From the NCBI GenBank assembly GCA_947624125.1, contig CANQIY010000030.1, positions 1-11,996 of the forward strand: DNA of 11,996 nt. The letters run 5' to 3'. This document shows positions 7,101 through 11,996 of the stretch, piece by piece. Source of the stretch: an uncultured Bacilli bacterium (GTDB lineage Bacteria; Bacillota_I; Bacilli_A; RF39; UBA660). Below the pieces are notes generated by a model. That model made no database searches, was not told the origin of the DNA, and was given only the letters and a program-made list of their open reading frames with translations. The translations under genes and the position numbers were made by a program. Position 1 is the stretch's first letter. The number at the start of each line of letters is the position of its first letter.

Positions 7101-7235
7101 AAGAAAGTTATTTTAAAATATGAAGATTATATTAAGGGTGAAACTCTAGCAACGGTTCTATTAGAAGATAAGAATGCTGAAGAAGAAATCAATGTTAATG
7201 GTCTAAATGTTTATGTAACTATTAAGAAAAATTAG
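4170..7235 (+). CDS. ileS: Isoleucyl-tRNA synthetase, IleRS2-like with GXHH signature
   Basis: This 1021-residue cytoplasmic class Ia synthetase charges tRNA-Ile. ATG 4170 follows AAGGAG (4157-4162) with 7-nt spacing. The active-site signature reads GLHH (56-59) within ANGMPGLHHM, a swapped form of HXGH. GWDTHGLPVE is at 85-94. The CP1 editing domain spans about 200-400, with TTTPWTL (224-230) and GADD (323-326). ISRSRYWG (444-451) and KMHKSKGN (589-596, a KMSKS variant) complete the catalytic core, with anticodon-binding helices after about 650. Cys pairs at 183/186, 459/461 and 499/502 may bind zinc. Length and motifs fit the longer, eukaryote-like IleRS2 group rather than the IleRS1 group with the C-terminal zinc domain. 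IleRS2 enzymes are known for mupirocin resistance, and the GXHH form is linked to hyper-resistance; that is inferred here. The Ile T-box upstream fits the assignment. Confidence 0.97.
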   Translation: MKKFESLDNDEVSKVEGKILERWMKDDILDKCIQNRKDHDYFVFYDGPATANGMPGLHHMVAKFLKDSFCKYKTMQGYKVLRKVGWDTHGLPVEVQVEKKLGFLNKNDIEKYGIKEFNEECRKTVWENEKSFCDLTNKMGQFIDLENRYITYDNNYIETEWWILKKFFDEGLFYEGSKILPYCPRCGTGLASHEVAQGYKEVSVETVIVPMKKKGEDVYFLVWTTTPWTLLANVAICVNPDADYVLVESKGYKFILGASLAPKVLKDDYQILKTYKGKDLEYMEYEQLLPFLKVNKKAFYVTCDNYVTMEDGTGIVHIAPSFGADDANVGKNYDLPYLNPVGEDGCYKEGPWKGMLVFDADKEVINYLKENDKLFKKQKMVHNYPHCWRCKSPLIYYSKPSFYLEITKLKDQIIKNNKTVNWVPSYVGEKRFENWLLNLNDWAISRSRYWGCPLPLWRCSCGHDEMIGSRKELVEKAIEKIDESIDLHRPYVDDIHIKCPKCGKEMTRVKDVIDCWFDSGAMPFAQYHYPFENKELWESQFPADFICEGIDQTRGWFYSLLVISTFVKGVSPYKNVLVNELLLDKNGQKMHKSKGNAIEPFTIMEKYGADTVRWYLPYVSPVWTPLKFDEDGLKEVYSKFFNPLKNTYNFFSMYATTDKIDIEKCHVPYEEREDIDKWLLSKYNSLLKVVTEGYEEYDLNKVVRNITNFVSEDLSNWYIRRCRNRFWGSTLSKSKKAVYITTYEVLEGLTKIIAPIVPFISEEIYTKLTGNYSVHLEDFPKVNSAYINYPLEEKMDYVRNLISLGRWVREDAKIKVRTPLKMAIIDAKVYEKINDLVPLILEELNVKEVIAEEDLHKYMNITLKPNYKVVGKIFGSKIKDYEKFLETTTLDELSNKQVKFLDTVIEKEMYEVKISSKEGYDVGVLDNLFIILNTNLTEDLILEGHAREFVSKIQNMRKNLNFDISDRITILYNGEDFKKVILKYEDYIKGETLATVLLEDKNAEEEINVNGLNVYVTIKKN

Positions 7236-7258
7236 AAATCGGTTAAGATTTCTTTTTT
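7234..7258 (+). terminator. Intrinsic terminator after ileS
   Basis: AGAAATC (7234-7240) pairs with GATTTCT (7247-7253) around a 6-base loop, followed by a T-run to 7258. The first bases overlap the TAG stop of ileS (7233-7235). The stem is short but followed by a good U-tail. Confidence 0.75.
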
Positions 7259-7259
7259 C

Positions 7260-7287
7260 TTGACTTAAAATAATGATTATGTATAAT
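7260..7287 (+). promoter_or_regulatory. Promoter of the 7305-7964 gene
   Basis: TTGACT (7260-7265) and TATAAT (7282-7287) are separated by 16 bases, directly after the ileS terminator. Transcription would begin near 7294. That coincides with the AAGGAG ribosome site (7294-7299), so the leader would be only about 11 nt long. Confidence 0.8.
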
Positions 7288-7304
7288 TATATTAAGGAGA
7301 TTAT

Positions 7305-7964
7305 ATGAATAGAGAAAAAGAATATACTTTAGACCTTATCTATACTTATGCTAAAGAAAAATATGAACAAAAAGATTATGCTAAAGCTTATCTTTTATTT
7401 CGAAAAATTATTGAATCAGGAATTTTTGATTTGAATGATTTTATTCTTACATGTAAAGTAGCCAAAGAGGCTAAAGAAGAAGCTGACTTAGTTCGTTTAT
7501 GTTTAGATAGTAATTATGATTTAGCTTATTATATTAGTAATATTCCTAAGTCTTTAATAGAAGAAAAAGAAACTTTAAATGAAGAAGAAAGAGAAGAAAT
7601 ATATTATATTATTAAATATTTACAAGATGGAAAGTTAGAAGTAGCTTATAATCTAATAAGAAAATATTTAATTAAAATAGATAGATTAAATTGTGATGGT
7701 TTTATCATTAATTTAATTAAATTAGCCATTGGAGAGAATGATTTATCTTTTCAAAGTGTAAAAGAAATGCTTATTAAATTAGAGCAAAAAGATTATGAAG
7801 TTAATATTTTAAAATATCTTTATGATTATTTTACTTTGGTAAAATCATTCTCAGATAGAAAAAAAGAAATATATTTAAATTTAATTGATAGTTTACCAGG
7901 AATGGAAGAGTATGATTTAAAAGAATACTACTCAAAAAGAAAAGAAAAAACATTAGTTAGATAG
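7305..7964 (+). CDS. Hypothetical alpha-helical protein, possibly TPR-like
   Basis: I do not recognise this 219-residue protein. ATG 7305 follows AAGGAG (7294-7299). It is charged and almost entirely helical in appearance, with no signal peptide or TM segment, so it is probably cytoplasmic. The segment from about residue 13 to 40 (YAKEKYEQKDYAKAYLLFRKI) resembles one tetratricopeptide helix pair, and the region near 100-122 (YLQDGKLEVAYNLIRKYL) looks like a second helical hairpin. TPR-like proteins usually act as protein-binding adaptors, but nothing visible identifies a partner. It has its own promoter and terminator and so is likely monocistronic, lying between ileS and fmt. Codon use resembles its neighbours. 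Confidence 0.8.
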   Translation: MNREKEYTLDLIYTYAKEKYEQKDYAKAYLLFRKIIESGIFDLNDFILTCKVAKEAKEEADLVRLCLDSNYDLAYYISNIPKSLIEEKETLNEEEREEIYYIIKYLQDGKLEVAYNLIRKYLIKIDRLNCDGFIINLIKLAIGENDLSFQSVKEMLIKLEQKDYEVNILKYLYDYFTLVKSFSDRKKEIYLNLIDSLPGMEEYDLKEYYSKRKEKTLVR

Positions 7965-7989
7965 GCCTCGTTTAAGAGGCTTCTTTATT
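7963..7989 (+). terminator. Intrinsic terminator after the helical protein gene
   Basis: GCCTC (7965-7969) pairs with GAGGC (7976-7980) around a GTTTAA loop. The stem can extend outward by a G-U and an A-U pair, and TTCTTTATT follows. It begins immediately after the TAG stop (7962-7964), and its tail overlaps the next promoter's -35. Confidence 0.75.
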
Positions 7990-8016
7990 GCATAAAAATA
8001 TTAAATAAGATATAAT
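7988..8016 (+). promoter_or_regulatory. Promoter of the fmt operon
   Basis: TTGCAT (7988-7993), a 17-base spacer and a perfect TATAAT (8011-8016) lie upstream of fmt. The predicted start near 8023 gives a leader of about 18 nt that includes AAGGAG (8030-8035). Confidence 0.78.
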
Positions 8017-8040
8017 AAATGAAGTTACTAAGGAGATAGA

Positions 8041-8949
8041 ATGAAGAATTTAAGAGTTGTATTTATGGGAACACCTGAGTTTTCCCTTTTACCTTTACAA
8101 TATTTAATTGATAATACCAATGTTGTTTTAGTTGTAACTAAAAAAGATGCCGTTGTAGGAAGAAAAAAGGAATTAGTGCCATCACCTGTTAAAAAATTAG
8201 CTTTAGCTCATAATATACCCGTTTATACACCCGGCTCTATAAAGAAATATTATGGAAAAATTATTGATAGTAAACCGGATATAATTATTACTTGTGCTTA
8301 TGGTAAAATTATTCCAAAAGAATTAATCGATTATCCTAAATATGGATGTCTAAATATTCATGCTTCCATATTACCTAAATATAGAGGTTCATCTCCTATG
8401 CAATATGCCATCATGAATGGGGAAAAAGAAACAGGTATTACACTTATGTACATGGATGAATTTATGGATACAGGTGATATTATTGATATTATAAAATGTC
8501 CAATTAATGAAAAAGATAATTTAGGTATTATTCATGATAAATTATCTTTAATTGGTGAAAATATATTAAGAAAAAATTTACCTAAAATTATTGAAAATAA
8601 AATAACAAGAACAAAACAAGATGAAAAGTTAGCTACTTATACCAAAATGATAACAAGCGAGATGGAAGAATTAGATTTTAAGGCACCAGTTCGAAGTGTT
8701 TATAATAAAATTAGAGCTTTTAGCCCTTATCCTCTTGTTAAAACAAAAGTATTTGCTGAAGAAATAAAAATAAAGGAAGCTCATTATGAAGAAAAAGAGT
8801 CTATAGTAGGTAAGGTATATGTTAATAAAAATAGTTTAGGTATTGGTTGTTTAGATGGTATTATCTATTTTGATATTGTAAAACCGAGTGGTAAAAAAGA
8901 AATGAATATCAAAAATTATTTAAATGGTAAACAAAAATATATTAAATAG
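8041..8949 (+). CDS. fmt: Methionyl-tRNA formyltransferase
   Basis: This 302-residue cytoplasmic enzyme transfers a formyl group from 10-formyltetrahydrofolate to Met-tRNA of the initiator type, enabling bacterial translation initiation. ATG 8041 follows AAGGAG with 5-nt spacing. The N-terminal catalytic domain (about 1-200) has the family start FMGTPEFS (8-15), the folate-site segment NIHASILPKYRGSSPMQ (105-121) and MDTGDI (142-147). Asn105, His107 and Asp143 correspond to the catalytic Asn106, His108 and Asp144 of the E. coli enzyme. The remainder is the smaller tRNA-binding C-terminal domain, starting about 205. Length is near the family norm. No def or priA gene is adjacent, unlike in many Firmicutes. 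The next gene begins 7 nt after the stop, so the two are cotranscribed. Confidence 0.97.
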   Translation: MKNLRVVFMGTPEFSLLPLQYLIDNTNVVLVVTKKDAVVGRKKELVPSPVKKLALAHNIPVYTPGSIKKYYGKIIDSKPDIIITCAYGKIIPKELIDYPKYGCLNIHASILPKYRGSSPMQYAIMNGEKETGITLMYMDEFMDTGDIIDIIKCPINEKDNLGIIHDKLSLIGENILRKNLPKIIENKITRTKQDEKLATYTKMITSEMEELDFKAPVRSVYNKIRAFSPYPLVKTKVFAEEIKIKEAHYEEKESIVGKVYVNKNSLGIGCLDGIIYFDIVKPSGKKEMNIKNYLNGKQKYIK

Positions 8950-8956
8950 GTGAATT

Positions 8957-9628
8957 ATGAAATTAGTTATCATTAATTTAATTACTTTAATAAGAATTAT
9001 TGGCACCATTATTTTAATTCCTCTTTATTTAAAATATGGTGGGTTAGTTGTAGGAAGTATTGTCTTACTTTGTTATATCACAGATATAATTGATGGCTTT
9101 TTAGCGCGTTTTTATCATGCTTCCACTTTTTTCGGAGCTCTATTTGATGGTTTTGCGGACAAGACATTTACGCTCATGAATTTTATTTTATTATATCTAA
9201 TTACTCCCTATGCCCTTATTCCTATTGTTTTAGAAATATTAATTTTTTTAATTTTATTATATAAATATAAAAATAAATATAATGTTAAATCAAATATATT
9301 AGGTAAAATTAAAGTATGGTTTTTAGCAATAAGTAGTGTTTTAATTTATTATTTAAGTAGTAGTAATTTATTAGGAGATAAATTATATTTAATTATTTTA
9401 ATACCTACTATTATTTTGGAAGTTTTAACTTTAATTAGTTATATAAAAGAAGTATTAGTTAAGAAAGAAAAAAGAGAAATAAAGAAAGATATTGTTATAA
9501 ATTTAGAAAAAAATACATGGCATAATTTTAAAAATATTTGGCTTAATCCAGAGTTTTATGAAAGTCATAAAGATGATGCTAATTTAGTACAAATTTTAAG
9601 AATTAAAAAAAAGAGTAATGATAAGTAG
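8957..9628 (+). CDS. CDP-alcohol phosphatidyltransferase (phospholipid synthesis)
   Basis: This 223-residue integral membrane enzyme carries the complete family signature: Asp43, Asp46-Gly47, Ala50-Arg51, Gly60, Asp64 and Asp68, spaced as D-x2-DG-x2-AR-x8-G-x3-D-x3-D. These residues bind metal and the CDP-diacylglycerol headgroup. Hydrophobic segments occur at about 4-24, 29-44, 71-105, 120-135 and 143-165. A charged C-terminal tail of about 55 residues follows and is longer than in a typical PgsA. The closest functional guess is phosphatidylglycerophosphate synthase, but the signature does not fix the acceptor alcohol. The ribosome site AGGTGA (8948-8953) overlaps the fmt stop codon with short spacing to ATG 8957, indicating tight translational linkage. 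No clear intrinsic terminator follows in the 53-nt gap. Confidence 0.9.
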   Translation: MKLVIINLITLIRIIGTIILIPLYLKYGGLVVGSIVLLCYITDIIDGFLARFYHASTFFGALFDGFADKTFTLMNFILLYLITPYALIPIVLEILIFLILLYKYKNKYNVKSNILGKIKVWFLAISSVLIYYLSSSNLLGDKLYLIILIPTIILEVLTLISYIKEVLVKKEKREIKKDIVINLEKNTWHNFKNIWLNPEFYESHKDDANLVQILRIKKKSNDK

Positions 9629-9653
9629 TTTTGTTTCTTTTCTTGCTATTTTA

Positions 9654-9662
9654 TGCTAAAAT
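9654..9662 (+). promoter_or_regulatory. Extended -10 promoter candidate for the multidomain wall protein
   Basis: TGCTAAAAT fits the extended -10 pattern TGnTAnnnT, with the hexamer at 9657-9662. The nearest -35-like hexamer, TTGTTT (9631-9636), is 20 bases away, longer than ideal. The predicted start near 9669 would leave a leader of about 13 nt. Read-through from the gene upstream is also possible. Confidence 0.4.
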
Positions 9663-9681
9663 AATGGAGTAGGTGGTTTCT

Positions 9682-11996
9682 TTGCAAGCAGAACAAATTA
9701 TTGAAAAAGCAAAACAATTAGGTCTTGACCCAGGACATTCTTCAAATACACTTGAGAATTTAAAATTTATTGCCTCTCAAGTTGGTGTTTCTGATTTAGA
9801 AGAACTAGATGAAACATTAGATAGAATGCTTAGTGAAAAAGATAATAATATTAATAATGATATTAGTGATAATGTTAATAATATAGATGATATTGAATAT
9901 TTAGATAATAATAATGAAGTGATGCCCAAAAAACAAAGTTTTGGGGAAAAAGAATATAATGCTGCGAGAGATGATAAAGGACATTATGATAAGAATTATT
10001 ATGCTAATAAAGGGAAAGAATTAGACCAAAAAGTAAACGATGCCGAACAAGAAAAAAATAAAGAAACCAAAAAAAAGACTGTTAAAGACGATAATGGTAA
10101 TAAAGTATTAGTTGATAAAAAGAAGAATGTTTTTGACCAAACTAAAGATAAATTTAATTTACAAAAAGCTAAATTTAATCGTTTACAAAATAAAGTTAAT
10201 AATTTTAAATCAAATGTTTATAAAGCTGAACACCCGGGGGAAGCTTTAAAAGAAACTGCGAAAGAAAAAGGAAAAGAAATGGCTAAACAAGCCGGCAAAA
10301 AGGCTGGTAAAGCTATTGGACAGGGAATTAAATCAGGTTTTAAAGCTATTATTACTTTTATTGCGGCCCATCCTTTAGTAGTGGTTATTTTATTAGCAGT
10401 GGCTTTAATTATCTTTCTTTTAATCATTATGTTTGGTGGTATTGCTAGTAACGAAGAAAAAGAAGGTTATTTTGATTCAGCTTGTAATTATAATGAAACA
10501 AGTGTCCAACTTTCTTCATGTAATATGAATGATACGAAGACAATAAGTATTAAAGATTATGTTTTAGGTTCTACTTATGCTTATACTAAAGATAGTAGTA
10601 TGACTAATGAACAAATAAAAGCCTTAATGATTATTTTAAAAACTAATGCTTTAAGTAATGGTAATTATGAAAATATTGGTAAATCAATTACCTTAGATGA
10701 CTGTAATGTTCAATATGAAAGTATTGTAAATGCTAATACAAGTAATTTAGAAAGTATTTATAGTGAAATTGAAAATTATTTATATTTAAGTGATAATTAT
10801 ACTACTACAATTAATGAATTAAGTAATACTAATTCTTTAACTTTTAATGACCAAATTGTAAGTCAAATAAAAAAAAGTAATAAAAATAGTTATAGTGATA
10901 TTTTAAATGATATTTATAATACGAATAATAATGTTTTTAGCATGACAAGTAATGCTCAAGCACTAGCTTATGCGAGTGGGCAAACTTTATTTTTAGGTGA
11001 TTCAAGAACTTTAGGCTTATTAAATAGTGGTGTTATAAGTAGTAGTAATACTGTTTATGGTTCAGGTTATGGTTATAACTGGTTTATTGGTAATGGTAGT
11101 TTTTCAGCAAGTAATACCAATTCCACAAGTGGTGGTATTGCCGGAATTAATGCGAAATTAAGTAATGGTGGTTCATATAATATTGTTATTTGGCTTGGGG
11201 TTAATGATTATTCTTATCGAAATGCATCCACATACTTTAATGAATATGCAAGACTTGCCCGGGGTGAGTGGTCAATGCATACTCTTTATATCGTCTCAGT
11301 GGGACCAGTTGATGATAGTAAATCGAAATATGCTAAGAATGATGGAATTAATACTTTTAATAACCAAATGGAAAGTTTAATTAATCGAAGTGGTCTTAGT
11401 AATTTAAGATATATTAACCTAAATTATACTCAAAGTTCTATTACAAGTTATGATGGTGAAGGACTTCATTATAGTTATAGTGACTATCGTAATATTTATA
11501 GTATTATTAGTAGAAATTTAGTTGCATCTAGTGGTGGTAGTACCGGAGGAAGTAGTGGTGGAAGTAGTAGTATTCCTAGTGAAAACCCTAATCCATCAGG
11601 TGGGGGAACCGTTATTCCAAGTGGTAGTTATGCTGTTTATGATTTAGCAATGTATTGTTCTTATCAAAATTTAACAAGTAATAGTAATTTTTGGTGGCCT
11701 GTTGGTAGTAGTACGGAAACATCTAGTGGTATTTATGGCGGAGCCCCAACTTCAACAACTATAACTTCAACCTTTGGTTGGCGGGAGTTAGAAACGGGCC
11801 CATCTAATCATAAAGGTATTGATATAAGTGGTATTTTAGGACAAACTGTTGTTATCGCAGCCCAAAGTGGAACAGTTATCGAAGTTAATGATTCTTGTCC
11901 AGACTCTGGTTCTAGTAATTTACAGGGCGATTGTGGAGGTGGCTATGGTAACTATGTTAAAATTGACCATGGCAATAATGTTGAAACGCTTTATGG
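9682..11996 (+). CDS. Multidomain membrane-anchored cell-wall protein: SpoIID-like, SGNH hydrolase and M23 peptidase domains (3' end outside window)
   Basis: The frame stays open to the window edge: 771 complete codons. TTG 9682 follows AGGTGG (9671-9676). An in-frame TAG at 9670-9672 blocks earlier starts, and GTG 9673 is too close to its GGAG. Residues 1-230 are a charged, Asn-rich, probably cytoplasmic region ending in a basic Lys/Ala/Gly stretch. Residues 231-253 are one TM helix. Residues 288-343 resemble the SpoIID/LytB fold (KDYVLG, then EQIKALMIILKTNAL), but the usual catalytic Glu position is not Glu. Residues 435-613 are an SGNH esterase: FLGDSR with Ser441, GVND with Asn508 and GLHYS with His596. 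A Gly/Ser linker spans about 615-648. An M23 zinc endopeptidase begins near 695: FGWR, His710 and Asp714 in HKGID, GGYGNYVKIDHG. Its final His motif is cut off. It likely remodels peptidoglycan outside the membrane. Confidence 0.88.
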   Translation, partial: MQAEQIIEKAKQLGLDPGHSSNTLENLKFIASQVGVSDLEELDETLDRMLSEKDNNINNDISDNVNNIDDIEYLDNNNEVMPKKQSFGEKEYNAARDDKGHYDKNYYANKGKELDQKVNDAEQEKNKETKKKTVKDDNGNKVLVDKKKNVFDQTKDKFNLQKAKFNRLQNKVNNFKSNVYKAEHPGEALKETAKEKGKEMAKQAGKKAGKAIGQGIKSGFKAIITFIAAHPLVVVILLAVALIIFLLIIMFGGIASNEEKEGYFDSACNYNETSVQLSSCNMNDTKTISIKDYVLGSTYAYTKDSSMTNEQIKALMIILKTNALSNGNYENIGKSITLDDCNVQYESIVNANTSNLESIYSEIENYLYLSDNYTTTINELSNTNSLTFNDQIVSQIKKSNKNSYSDILNDIYNTNNNVFSMTSNAQALAYASGQTLFLGDSRTLGLLNSGVISSSNTVYGSGYGYNWFIGNGSFSASNTNSTSGGIAGINAKLSNGGSYNIVIWLGVNDYSYRNASTYFNEYARLARGEWSMHTLYIVSVGPVDDSKSKYAKNDGINTFNNQMESLINRSGLSNLRYINLNYTQSSITSYDGEGLHYSYSDYRNIYSIISRNLVASSGGSTGGSSGGSSSIPSENPNPSGGGTVIPSGSYAVYDLAMYCSYQNLTSNSNFWWPVGSSTETSSGIYGGAPTSTTITSTFGWRELETGPSNHKGIDISGILGQTVVIAAQSGTVIEVNDSCPDSGSSNLQGDCGGGYGNYVKIDHGNNVETLY

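Noticed and set aside
9673..9675. GTG as an alternative start for the multidomain wall gene
   Set aside because: Its only Shine-Dalgarno-like sequence, GGAG at 9666-9669, leaves three bases of spacing. TTG 9682 has AGGTGG at a workable distance.
9629..9681. Intrinsic terminator after the phosphatidyltransferase gene
   Set aside because: The region is T-rich, but I found no stem of convincing length, so the two genes may be partly cotranscribed.
10218..10427. Minus-strand open frame of 69 codons
   Set aside because: It lies fully inside the multidomain wall gene, opposite its basic and TM-coding segment. It has no ribosome site, and its hydrophobic, Ala-rich product is what the complement of such a segment yields.
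11165..11380. Plus-strand open frame of 71 codons in another frame
   Set aside because: It overlaps the SGNH domain coding sequence, which is clearly the real frame because of the GVND and other motifs. No domain or ribosome site supports the alternative.
1..11996. CRISPR array, insertion sequence, tRNA or rRNA gene
   Set aside because: I saw no regularly spaced repeats, transposase frames with inverted ends, or tRNA/rRNA signatures. The only tandem repeat is the dockerin pair within a coding region.

Overview
The window comes from an AT-rich, low-GC Gram-positive bacterium that uses the standard genetic code. UGA serves as a stop, tryptophan is TGG, and Shine-Dalgarno sites of the AAGGAG type precede most genes. 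The organism has peptidoglycan, as shown by cell-wall hydrolases at both edges, a tRNA-responsive T-box leader and compact intergenic spaces. This fits a small-genome, probably host-associated member of the Bacilli or a related Firmicutes lineage. The lineage is inferred from style and gene content; there is no rRNA or marker phylogeny to confirm it.

Layout. (1) 1-2254, plus strand: the C-terminal part of a secreted glucosaminidase-type cell-wall hydrolase ending in a two-repeat type I dockerin. It is followed 16 nt later by a membrane-anchored protein with an N-terminal cohesin-like domain, a cadherin-like beta-sandwich, one transmembrane helix and a highly charged cytoplasmic tail. (2) 2242-2274: one perfect hairpin that terminates both converging genes. 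(3) 2273-3628, minus strand: a phosphohexomutase-family enzyme whose sugar-recognition loop is altered. (4) 3629-4169: a 541-nt regulatory region with a minus-strand promoter, a possible small RNA of about 70 nt with its own promoter and terminator, a near-consensus promoter and a complete T-box leader with an AUC (Ile) specifier. (5) 4170-7235: isoleucyl-tRNA synthetase of the IleRS2-like kind with a swapped GXHH signature. (6) 7305-9628: a helical protein of unknown function, then fmt (initiator tRNA formylation) and a CDP-alcohol phosphatidyltransferase (phospholipid synthesis), with promoters and terminators visible between units. (7) 9682 to the right edge: a large TTG-initiated membrane protein, cut by the window, that joins a long cytoplasmic region, one TM helix, a degenerate SpoIID-like segment, an SGNH hydrolase domain and an M23 metallopeptidase domain.

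How the parts fit. The middle is housekeeping: translation, lipid synthesis and sugar phosphate metabolism. The most unusual content is at the edges. On the left, a two-gene unit looks like a dedicated cohesin-dockerin system that would dock a wall hydrolase onto a membrane scaffold, rather than a cellulosome. On the right is a multidomain wall-remodelling protein of a kind often seen with envelope-spanning machines such as conjugation systems. Both proposals rest on domain recognition by eye and need profile searches and binding or enzymatic tests.
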